A stretch of DNA of 64,000 nucleotides from Lentzea atacamensis. Its GTDB lineage: Bacteria > Actinomycetota > Actinomycetes > Mycobacteriales > Pseudonocardiaceae. The position numbers were made by a program, and so were the translations under genes. The stretch spans positions 887,635 through 951,634 of the forward strand of contig NZ_QLTT01000001.1 in NCBI RefSeq assembly GCF_003269295.1. Reading direction: 5' to 3'. The notes below the pieces were generated by a model. The model did no database searches. It had not been told where the DNA came from and worked only from the letters and a program-made list of their open reading frames with translations. The first letter of the stretch is position 1; each line of letters starts with the position of its first letter. Shown here one piece after another: positions 7,459 to 14,962 of the stretch.

Positions 7459-9762
7459 GTGACGACCGAAGCCATCACCTCGGGCGAACTCTGGCGCGAC
7501 CCGAGCGTCGCCATCGCCGACCGCGTCCGCGATCTCATGGCGCGGATGACCGTGCGCGAGAAGGTCGCGCAGCTCTACGGCGTCTGGGTCGGCATCGACT
7601 CCGCCGGTGAAGTCGCGCCGCACCAGCACGATCTGATCGTGGAGCCGCCGAGCCTCGACGACCTGAGCCGGCACGGCATCGGCCAGCTCACCCGCGTCTT
7701 CGGCACCCGGCCGATCGCGCCGGACGTGGGCGCGCACAGCCTCGCCCGCACCCAGCGGCAGATCATCGCCGGCAACCGGTTCGGGATTCCCGCGATGGTG
7801 CACGAGGAGTGCCTCACCGGCCTGGCGGCGTGGCAGGCCACCGTCTACCCGTCGCCGCTGTGCTGGGGCGCGACGTTCGAGCCGGACCTGGTGCGGCGGA
7901 TGGGCGAGCACATCGGCCGTTCGATGCGCCGGCTCGGCGTGCACCAGGGCCTCGCCCCCGTGCTCGACGTGGCGCGGGACCTGCGGTGGGGCCGGGTCGA
8001 GGAGAGCATCGGCGAGGATCCGCACCTCGTCGGCACCATCGGCGCCGCCTACGTCGCCGGGGTCGAGTCCGCGGGTGTCGTGGCGACGCTGAAGCATTTC
8101 GCGGGATACTCCCTCTCCAGGGCGGGGCGCAACATGGCGCCGGTGTCGATCGGGTCGCGCGAGCTCGCGGACGTGATCCTGCCGCCGTTCGAGATGGCCT
8201 TGCGGGCGGGCGCTCGTTCGGTGATGAACTCCTACACCTCCAACGACGGGGTGCCGGTCGCGGCCGATCCCGCGATGCTGACCGACCTGCTGCGCGGTGA
8301 GTACGGCTTCACCGGCACGGTCGTCGCGGACTACTTCGCCGTGGCGTTCCTGTACCGGTTGCACGGCGTGGCCGCGGGCCGCGAGGGCTCCGCCGCGCAG
8401 GCGCTGGCGGCGGGCATCGACGTCGAACTGCCCACTGTGGACTGTTACGGCGAGCCACTGCTGGCGGAGATCGACGCCGGCCGGGTCGACCTGGCGCTGG
8501 TGGACCGGGCGCTGGAACGCGTGCTGCGGCAGAAGTGCGAGCTCGGGCTGCTCGACCCGGACTTCTCCCCCGAGCCCGACACCGACGTCAACCTCGACGA
8601 TCCCGCCTCCCGGGCGATGGCCCGCGAGGTCGCCGAGCGGTCGGTCGTGTTGCTGCGCAACGAGGGCGTGCTGCCGCTGACCGGCAAGCGCCGGATCGCG
8701 GTCGTCGGGCCGCGGGCGGACGATCCCGCCGCCATGATGGGCTGCTACGCGTTCCCGTTGCACGTCGGCGTGCACCACCCGGACGTGCCGATCGGCGTCG
8801 AGGCGCCGACGGTGGTGGAGGCGTTGCGCGCCGACCACGACGTCGAGTTCGCACTGGGCTGCCCGGTGCAGGGCGGTACCGACGACGACATCGCTCTCGC
8901 GGTCGAGGCTGCCCGGCAGGCCGAGGTCTGCGTCGCCGTGCTCGGAGACCAGGCCGGGTTGTTCGGCGGTGGCACGTCCGGAGAGGGCTGCGACGTCACC
9001 GACCTGGTGCTGCCGGGCAGGCAGGAAGAGCTGCTCGAAGCGCTCATCGCGACGGGTACCCCCGTGGTGCTGGTGCTGCTGTCCGGCCGCCCGTACGAGC
9101 TGTTCCGCCAGATCGACCGGCTCGCCGCCGTGGTGTGCGGTTTCTACCCCGGCGAGGAGGGTGCCGCCGCGCTCGCCGGAGTCCTCAGTGGACGGATCAA
9201 CCCCTCCGGCAGGCTCCCGGTGAGCTTCCCCGGCGCCGGTTCCGCCCAGCCGTCGACCTACCTCACCGCACCGCTCGGTGCACGCAGCGAGGTCAGCAGC
9301 GTCGACCCGACGCCGCTCTTCTCGTTCGGCCACGGGCTCTCCTACGCGCCCGTGACGTGGGTGGCCGTCGAAGCCGACGCGGCCGAGTGGCCGGCCGACG
9401 GCACGTGCCGCCTGGTCACCACGCTGCGAAACGACAACGAGATCAGCACCACCGAGGTCGTCCAGATCTACCTCCACGACCCGGTCGCCGAGGTCGCGCG
9501 GCCGGTGCAGCAGCTGATCGGCGCGGTCAAGGTCGACCTCGCGCCCGGTCAGACCCGCACCGTGACCGCGGTGCTGCACGCCGATCTCACGTCCTACACC
9601 GGACGGGCGGGCCATCGTCAGGTCGATCTCGGCGAGGTGGAGCTCCGCGTCGGCCGATCGAGCGCTGATGTTCACGCCACCGTTGCCCTGACGTTGACCG
9701 GGTCTGCAAGGCGGGTCGGGTTCGATCGCACGCTCGTCCCGGAGTTCGAGATCGGTTCGTGA
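7459..9762 (+). CDS. GH3 family beta-glycosidase (beta-xylosidase/glucosidase)
   Basis: 767 residues, cytosolic because no signal peptide is present. The N-terminal barrel carries the substrate-contact motif LKHFAGYS and the nucleophile segment TVVADYFAV, with Asp near residue 291; the alpha/beta sandwich follows (GDQAGLFGGGTSGEG), then a C-terminal fibronectin-like domain (TTEVVQIYLHDPVAEVARPV). The GTG at 7459 has CAGGAG upstream and starts 14 bases after the LacI stop, so the two are co-transcribed. It probably hydrolyses the imported oligosaccharides to monosaccharides, completing the pathway begun by the extracellular GH115. Whether it prefers xylose or glucose cannot be read from sequence alone. 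Confidence 0.9.
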   Translation: MTTEAITSGELWRDPSVAIADRVRDLMARMTVREKVAQLYGVWVGIDSAGEVAPHQHDLIVEPPSLDDLSRHGIGQLTRVFGTRPIAPDVGAHSLARTQRQIIAGNRFGIPAMVHEECLTGLAAWQATVYPSPLCWGATFEPDLVRRMGEHIGRSMRRLGVHQGLAPVLDVARDLRWGRVEESIGEDPHLVGTIGAAYVAGVESAGVVATLKHFAGYSLSRAGRNMAPVSIGSRELADVILPPFEMALRAGARSVMNSYTSNDGVPVAADPAMLTDLLRGEYGFTGTVVADYFAVAFLYRLHGVAAGREGSAAQALAAGIDVELPTVDCYGEPLLAEIDAGRVDLALVDRALERVLRQKCELGLLDPDFSPEPDTDVNLDDPASRAMAREVAERSVVLLRNEGVLPLTGKRRIAVVGPRADDPAAMMGCYAFPLHVGVHHPDVPIGVEAPTVVEALRADHDVEFALGCPVQGGTDDDIALAVEAARQAEVCVAVLGDQAGLFGGGTSGEGCDVTDLVLPGRQEELLEALIATGTPVVLVLLSGRPYELFRQIDRLAAVVCGFYPGEEGAAALAGVLSGRINPSGRLPVSFPGAGSAQPSTYLTAPLGARSEVSSVDPTPLFSFGHGLSYAPVTWVAVEADAAEWPADGTCRLVTTLRNDNEISTTEVVQIYLHDPVAEVARPVQQLIGAVKVDLAPGQTRTVTAVLHADLTSYTGRAGHRQVDLGEVELRVGRSSADVHATVALTLTGSARRVGFDRTLVPEFEIGS

Positions 9763-9812
9763 CAACGCGCTCCGCGACGATATGATCACCACCAGTCGTC
9801 GAAGGGGAGTTC

Positions 9813-10166
9813 GTGAAGCTGGTCGTCGTCGCGATCGTGCTGGCCCTGATCGGGGTGCTCACCCCGGTCGGCGGCGCGATCGCCGACTACGCGACCACGC
9901 CGCGCAAGGGCTCGTCCCAGGGCCACGACCCGGTCAAGCAGGAATCCAAGAAGGAAGACCTGCCGCGCAAGACCGGTGACAAGAAGGAAGCTCTGCGCCA
10001 GGTGCCCGTGCGGCGCGTGGCACAGCAGCGTTCCGAGCGGCCGCAGACGCGCGTCGCGCCGCCCGCTCGCACCATCGGCCTCACACCGGGCCCCGACGAC
10101 CTCCTCCGCGTCGAGCACCTCCGTCTGCTCTCGAGACCCGCTGTGCTGCAGGTGTTCCGGAACTGA
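9813..10166 (+). CDS. Small membrane-anchored or secreted basic protein, unknown function
   Basis: 117 residues beginning at a GTG with GAAGGGGAG upstream. The first 25 residues (LVVVAIVLALIGVLTPVGG) form a signal peptide or membrane anchor. The remainder is highly charged and probably disordered, rich in Lys, Arg, Gln and Pro (QESKKEDLPRKTGDKKEALR). I do not recognise a family. It sits alone between the GH3 gene and the carbonic anhydrase gene. Support is the ribosome site, the leader and codon-position GC bias; no homology claim is made. Confidence 0.6.
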   Translation: MKLVVVAIVLALIGVLTPVGGAIADYATTPRKGSSQGHDPVKQESKKEDLPRKTGDKKEALRQVPVRRVAQQRSERPQTRVAPPARTIGLTPGPDDLLRVEHLRLLSRPAVLQVFRN

Positions 10167-10217
10167 TCGGCGGACCACGCCGACAACCGAACACTTTCCA
10201 AGCACAGTGAGGAATTC

Positions 10218-10796
10218 ATGGACTTCCGTCGCTTGATCGAGCGCGCCCGCGAACACGCCACCACCCGCCCGAAGTCCGTCGGGCAACGGCTCGCGTCCGG
10301 TCAGCAGCCCACCGTCCTGTTCATCACCTGCGCGGACTCGCGCATCGTGACCTCCCACATCACGGGTGCGGAGCCGGGCAGCGTCTTCGAGCTGCGCACC
10401 GCGGGCAACGTCATTCCCTCCTACCGCCTCGATGCACCGTCCAGCGAGATGGCGACCATCGAGTTCGCCGTGGTCCAGCTCGGCGTGTCCGAGGTGATCG
10501 TGTGCGGCCACTCCCACTGCGGCGCCGTGAGCGCGTTGCACGGCGCGGACATCGGCCACCTGCCCACGATGCGCGGCTGGCTGACCCGGCACGCCCGCAC
10601 CGGCGAGGCCGCCGCGGACCCGGCGTTGCGCGAGGAGGGCCGCCGGCACGTGCTGGAGCAGTTGCGGAACCTGGAGACGTACCCGTTCGTGCGCGACCGT
10701 CAGCAGAACGGCGGTCTGCGTGTGCACGGCTGGTTCTACGACATCGAGACAGGCGAGGTGCAAACGTCGGTGGCCACGGCGTTCCAGCCGCTGTGA
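10218..10796 (+). CDS. Beta-class carbonic anhydrase
   Basis: 192 residues. It interconverts CO2 and bicarbonate in the cytosol. The beta-class zinc ligands are visible: Cys38 in FITCADSR, with the catalytic Asp40/Arg42 dyad, and His98 and Cys101 in VCGHSHCGA. GAGGAATTC gives a good ribosome site before the ATG. The next gene, a SulP anion transporter, starts within a few bases, so the pair is almost certainly one operon. Carbonic anhydrase beside a SulP transporter suggests bicarbonate supply or pH/CO2 handling rather than sulfate transport; that is inferred from the pairing. Confidence 0.95.
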   Translation: MDFRRLIERAREHATTRPKSVGQRLASGQQPTVLFITCADSRIVTSHITGAEPGSVFELRTAGNVIPSYRLDAPSSEMATIEFAVVQLGVSEVIVCGHSHCGAVSALHGADIGHLPTMRGWLTRHARTGEAAADPALREEGRRHVLEQLRNLETYPFVRDRQQNGGLRVHGWFYDIETGEVQTSVATAFQPL

Positions 10797-10804
10797 GGCC
10801 GGAG

Positions 10805-12286
10805 ATGATCACCTTGACCCGTCCCACCGAGCGCGCCTCCCGACCTGGTTGGCGGCAGACGTTCGGCAACGACCTCGGCGCTTCACTCGTCGTCTTCCTC
10901 GTCGCGCTGCCGTTGTGCGTCGGTGTCGCGGTCGCCTCCGGTGTCCCCGCGGAGCTCGGCATCGTCACCGGCGTGGTCGGCGGCATCGTCGTCGGCCTGC
11001 TTCCCGGCAGCACCATGCAGGTCAGCGGACCCGCCGCCGGACTCACCGTCCTCGTCGCGGACACCGTTGCCCAGCACGGCATCGCCGCCCTCGGCGTCAT
11101 CGTGCTCGGCGCCGGCCTGCTGCAGATCCTGCTCGGCGCCCTGCGCTGCGGCACGTGGTTCCGCGCCATCTCCCCCGCTGTGGTGCAGGGCATGCTCGCG
11201 GGCATCGGCCTCGTGCTGATCCTCGGCCAGCTCTACCCGCTCATGGGCGCCACGCAGCCGAGCGGCACCTGGGCGAAGGTCAGCGGCTTACCCGAACTGC
11301 TCGTGCGGGCCTCCACCACCACCGCGGGACTGACCGCGCTCGGCGTCGGCGTCCTCACCATCGTCGTCACGGTGTTGTGGCAACGAACTCCGCCGCGCGT
11401 GCGAGTGGTGCCGGGCGTCCTCGTCGGCGTGGTCGTGGCCACCGGGGTGTCCGTCGCGGCAGGACTCGACCTGCACCGCATCGAGGTCGGCAACCTGGCG
11501 GACGAGCTGCACCTGCCGGACTTCTCGCTCATCAACGCGGGAGTGCTCGGCGCGATGGTGGTGTTCGCCTTGGTGTCGTCGGCGGAAAGCCTGTTCAGCG
11601 CCGCCGCCGTGGACCGCATGCACAGCGGTCCACGAACCAGGTACAACACCGAGCTCATCGCGCAAGGCGCGGGCAACACGGTCTGCGGCCTGCTCGGCGC
11701 GCTGCCGATGACCGCGGTGATCGTGCGCAGTGCGGCCAACGTGCAGGCCGGCGCGCGCACTCGAGCGTCACGCGTCCTGCACGGCGTGTGGCTGCTGCTG
11801 TTCGTCGTCGCGTTGCCCGGCGTGCTCGGACTCATCCCCAGCGCGGTGCTCGCCGCACTGCTCGTGCACTCCGGCTGGAAGCTGCTCGGCCTCAAGGGCG
11901 TGGCCGGCATGCTCAGGGCGGATCGCGCCGAAGCCGCGATCCTCGTGCTCACCGCCGGCCTGATCGTCGCCACCGACCTGCTCACCGGCACCGTCGCCGG
12001 CCTGCTCGCCGCAGTGATCAAAACGGCGTGGGACGTCTCCCACCTCTCGGTGACCGTGACTCCGCAGGGCGATGACGACGAAGTCGTCGTCCTGCGCGGC
12101 AACGCGACGTTCCTGCGGCTGCCGCGACTGCTCGCGGTGCTGGAAGGACTGCCGCTGACCAAACACGTGCGGCTCGACCTCACCGGGCTGCGGCACCTCG
12201 ACCAGGCCTGCCAGCAGGCCATCGACAACTGGGCCACCCGGCACCGCGACGCCGGGCTGGACGTCGACGTCGTACGGTCGTCCTGA
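10805..12286 (+). CDS. SulP/SLC26 family anion transporter, probably bicarbonate
   Basis: 493 residues with a SulP membrane core. The entry segment GNDLGASLVVFLVALPLCVGV and the STMQVSGPAAGLTVLV block are typical of the family; a short STAS-like domain closes the protein (FLRLPRLLAVLEGLPLTKHV then RLDLTGLRHLDQACQQAI). I choose the ATG at 10805 with GAGG six bases upstream; an in-frame GTG at 10793 overlapping the carbonic anhydrase stop is possible. Coupling to a beta-carbonic anhydrase gene resembles known actinobacterial bicarbonate modules, but the transported ion is inferred. Confidence 0.88.
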   Translation: MITLTRPTERASRPGWRQTFGNDLGASLVVFLVALPLCVGVAVASGVPAELGIVTGVVGGIVVGLLPGSTMQVSGPAAGLTVLVADTVAQHGIAALGVIVLGAGLLQILLGALRCGTWFRAISPAVVQGMLAGIGLVLILGQLYPLMGATQPSGTWAKVSGLPELLVRASTTTAGLTALGVGVLTIVVTVLWQRTPPRVRVVPGVLVGVVVATGVSVAAGLDLHRIEVGNLADELHLPDFSLINAGVLGAMVVFALVSSAESLFSAAAVDRMHSGPRTRYNTELIAQGAGNTVCGLLGALPMTAVIVRSAANVQAGARTRASRVLHGVWLLLFVVALPGVLGLIPSAVLAALLVHSGWKLLGLKGVAGMLRADRAEAAILVLTAGLIVATDLLTGTVAGLLAAVIKTAWDVSHLSVTVTPQGDDDEVVVLRGNATFLRLPRLLAVLEGLPLTKHVRLDLTGLRHLDQACQQAIDNWATRHRDAGLDVDVVRSS

Positions 12287-12293
12287 CGTGACC

Positions 12294-12319
12294 GCCCCCG
12301 AGGCCGCGGCCTCGGGGGC
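12294..12319. terminator. Bidirectional terminator hairpin
   Basis: A perfect 26-base inverted repeat (arm GCCCCCGAGGCCG and its complement) lies between the convergent SulP and DUF6928 genes. The flanks add a further TGACCG/CGGTCA pairing separated by a small bulge. There is no long T-run, as is common for actinomycete terminators. Confidence 0.8.
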
Positions 12320-12324
12320 TCCGG

Positions 12325-12921
12325 TCAGTCCTCGTGCGGGACCAGCGACCCGTCCGGTGCCATCCGCATCCGGGTGGGTCCGCCCGCGACCATCTCGGCC
12401 ACGACGGCGGCGAACGCGGCATCACGCTCGGCCTGGTCCGGGCGGGTCACGCGGAAGCCGTGCACGACGACCTCGTCCGGCGCGCTTTCGGCGGTGAACC
12501 CGAACATCTCCCTGGCAACGGAGTCGGCGAGCTCGTACTGGTCGTCGGCCTCGGCGTCGTGCGACCGGATCAACGCGCCGTTCGCGTCGAACTCCGCGAA
12601 GGCGAGCCATCCCGATCCTGAGTGCTGGCCGAACACCACCATCGGACGTCCGGCGGCGAACTCCAGCACGTGCGCGGCCGGTGGCACGACCGCGAGTTCC
12701 TGGTCGCACACGATCGTGGCGTCCGGCAGCACGGCCACGTACTCGAACCCGTCGCCGGGGTAGATGTCCTCCTGCAGTGTGCTGTCCTCGGCGGCCTCGA
12801 CCGCGCAGCCCGGCCGCAACGCGCGGATCACCGCCTCCGCCGCGGCCCGGTCCGGCTCGCCGCCGCCCCGCAACGCCGCCCGCACATCACCGAACGCCAC
12901 CAGTGCGGCCTCCACTCCCAT
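12325..12921 (-). CDS. DUF6928-like hypothetical protein
   Basis: 198-residue soluble protein. It opens MGVEAALVAFGDVRAALRGG and contains DSTLQEDIYPGDGFEYVAVL and the segment FGQHSGSGWLAFAEFDANG, a pattern I associate with the uncharacterised DUF6928 family of actinomycetes (start, DS.L...YP block, and a HS..WL.FA core). No catalytic motif is apparent. It is monocistronic: a strong terminator separates it from SulP and it is divergent from the MFS transporter gene 67 bases away. The family name is given with moderate certainty; no function is known to me. Confidence 0.7.
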   Translation of the reverse strand: MGVEAALVAFGDVRAALRGGGEPDRAAAEAVIRALRPGCAVEAAEDSTLQEDIYPGDGFEYVAVLPDATIVCDQELAVVPPAAHVLEFAAGRPMVVFGQHSGSGWLAFAEFDANGALIRSHDAEADDQYELADSVAREMFGFTAESAPDEVVVHGFRVTRPDQAERDAAFAAVVAEMVAGGPTRMRMAPDGSLVPHED

Positions 12922-12988
12922 CGTTTCCTCCTCGATCGCGCGAGGACCCTGACCTGCGAGACGCCGAATCCTGCGCGATCATCGCCCC

Positions 12989-14962
12989 GTGCCCGAGATG
13001 ATCGACACCCGCAGGCGGAACCTGGTCGTCGCGGCCGTCCTGCTCGCCATGCTCCTGGCCGCGCTGGACCAGACCATCGTGTCCACCGCACTGCCCACGA
13101 TGGTCGCCGAGCTGGGCGGCGGCGCGCACCTGTCGTGGGTGGTGACGTCGTACCTGCTCGCCGAGACGATCATGACGGTGCTGATCGGCAAGTTCGGCGA
13201 CCTCTACGGGCGCAAGAAGACGTTCCTGGTCAGCGTCGCACTGTTCCTGGTCGGATCGTTCTTCGCGGGCTGGTCGGAGTCGATGGGCATGCTCATCGCG
13301 TTCCGCGCGGTCCAGGGCCTCGGCGCGGGCGGGCTCATGGTCACCTCGACTGCGATCATCGCGGACGTCGTGCCGTTGCGGGAACGCGGCAAGTTCCAGG
13401 GGTTCGCGGGCGCGGTGTTCGGCATCGCCACGGTGGCGGGGCCGCTCCTCGGCGGGTTGTTCGTGGACCACCTCAGCTGGCGGTGGGCGTTCTACGTCAA
13501 CATCCCGCTCGGCGTCGCCGTGGTGCTGGTCGCGATCGCGGCGCTGCCCACGATCAAGGCCGGCGGCCACCCGAGGATCGACTACGCCGGCATCGCCCTG
13601 ATCGCGCTGGCGGCGACGGGGTTGACGCTGGTCACGAGCTGGGGCGGCACCGAGTACCCGTGGAGCTCGCCGACGATCCTGTGGATGGCGGCGGGCTCGG
13701 TCGTTCTGCTCGTCGCGTTCGTGTTCGTCGAGCAACGCGCCGCCGAGCCGATGCTGCCGATGAGGTTGTTCCGCAGCAGGGTGTTCACGGTGTCGGGCAT
13801 CCTGAGCTTCGTCGTCGGGTTCGCGATGCTCGGCGGCATCACCTACCTGCCGACCTACCTGCAGTACGTGCGCGGCGAGTCGGCCACCGCGTCCGGCCTC
13901 TGGATGCTGCCGCTCATCGCCGGGCTGATGTCCACGGCACTGGTCACCGGCAACGTGATCAGCCGCACCGGCAGGTACCGGGCCTTCCCGCTCGCCGGTT
14001 CCGCCGGGCTCGCCCTCGGCCTCCTCCTGCTGTCCTGTTTGGACGCGGACACCAGCCACTGGGTCATGGGCGCGTTCATGGCCGTGCTGGGCGCGGGCAT
14101 CGGCCTGGTCATGCAGGTGCCGGTGATCGTCGTGCAGAGCACCACCAGCTACTCCGACCTCGGCGTCGCCACCTCGGGCATCAGCTTCCTGCGCACGATG
14201 GGCAGCTCGTTCGGTGTCGCGATCTTCGGCACGATCTACGCGAACCAGCTGCCGGAGCACCTCGTGGTGCCGCAGGGCGTCGACCCGCGCGCCATCGCGA
14301 GCCCTGCCGCCGTGCACGCGCTGCCCGACGCCATCAGGGCACCGATCGTCGCCGGGTACGCCGAGACGGTGCAGACGATGTTCCTCATCGCCGCGCCGAT
14401 CGGCCTGATCGCGCTGGCCGTCGCGTTCTTCCTGCCGCAGGTCCAGCTGCGGGACACGAGCCGTGCCGCCGCGACCGGCAACGGCGGTGTGGGCGAGAGC
14501 TTCGCCGCGCCGCCGTCGAACTCCTACGACGAGCTGCGCAAGCTCGTGTCCACAGTGGTCGCGAAGTCCGAGGAGGACCCCGGCCTGGCGGTGCTGCGCA
14601 GGTCCGGTGTCGACCTGCCGCTGGAGCAGGCGTGGCTGCTCGGCCGGGTCTACCGGGCGGCGGCGGACGACGGCGTCGCGACGCTCGACGAGATCGCCGA
14701 GATGACCGAGGTTCCCGGCGGCATCTTCGCCCCGACCGCGCGAGCACTGGTCGAGTCCGGGCACCTGGCGGCGCACGACGACGGCTACCGGTTCACCGGC
14801 CTGGGCGCGGACGTGTTCGCGCAGCTCGTCCGCGCGTGGCGGCGCTGGCTGCTCGACCAGCTGGAGGACTGGCACGAGCCGGACCAGCGAGAGTTCGCCG
14901 AGGCTCTCGACTCGTTCACCGACGAGCTGATCGAGACCGGCCGCCGGCTGAGCCGAGTTTAG
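12989..14962 (+). CDS. DHA2-type MFS efflux transporter with C-terminal winged-helix-like domain
   Basis: 657 residues. The first 490 form a 14-helix drug:H+ antiporter-2 transporter: motif D1-like LLAALDQTIVSTALPTMVAE, motif A GKFGDLYGRKKTFL and motif C FGIATVAGPLLGGLFVDHLS. About 165 more residues follow the last helix (FLPQVQLRDT), forming a soluble region: VDLPLEQAWLLGRVYRAAAD, then GVATLDEIAEMTEVP and GYRFTGLGADVFAQLVRAW, which resembles a MarR-like winged helix. No ribosome site is visible before the GTG at 12989, so it may be leaderless. The 3' end overlaps the convergent AfsR-like gene by 47 bases. Substrate unknown; probably export of a toxic or secondary metabolite. Confidence 0.9.
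   Translation: MPEMIDTRRRNLVVAAVLLAMLLAALDQTIVSTALPTMVAELGGGAHLSWVVTSYLLAETIMTVLIGKFGDLYGRKKTFLVSVALFLVGSFFAGWSESMGMLIAFRAVQGLGAGGLMVTSTAIIADVVPLRERGKFQGFAGAVFGIATVAGPLLGGLFVDHLSWRWAFYVNIPLGVAVVLVAIAALPTIKAGGHPRIDYAGIALIALAATGLTLVTSWGGTEYPWSSPTILWMAAGSVVLLVAFVFVEQRAAEPMLPMRLFRSRVFTVSGILSFVVGFAMLGGITYLPTYLQYVRGESATASGLWMLPLIAGLMSTALVTGNVISRTGRYRAFPLAGSAGLALGLLLLSCLDADTSHWVMGAFMAVLGAGIGLVMQVPVIVVQSTTSYSDLGVATSGISFLRTMGSSFGVAIFGTIYANQLPEHLVVPQGVDPRAIASPAAVHALPDAIRAPIVAGYAETVQTMFLIAAPIGLIALAVAFFLPQVQLRDTSRAAATGNGGVGESFAAPPSNSYDELRKLVSTVVAKSEEDPGLAVLRRSGVDLPLEQAWLLGRVYRAAADDGVATLDEIAEMTEVPGGIFAPTARALVESGHLAAHDDGYRFTGLGADVFAQLVRAWRRWLLDQLEDWHEPDQREFAEALDSFTDELIETGRRLSRV

Noticed and set aside
7093-9792. 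An 899-codon minus-strand open frame opposite LacI/GH3
   Set aside because: Arg/His/Asp-rich shadow without a domain; the plus-strand frame holds intact GH3 motifs and a ribosome site.
10805-12286. Sulfate permease annotation for the SulP gene
   Set aside because: The family name is historical; no sulfur-assimilation gene is nearby, whereas carbonic anhydrase is directly coupled, so bicarbonate is the better inference.
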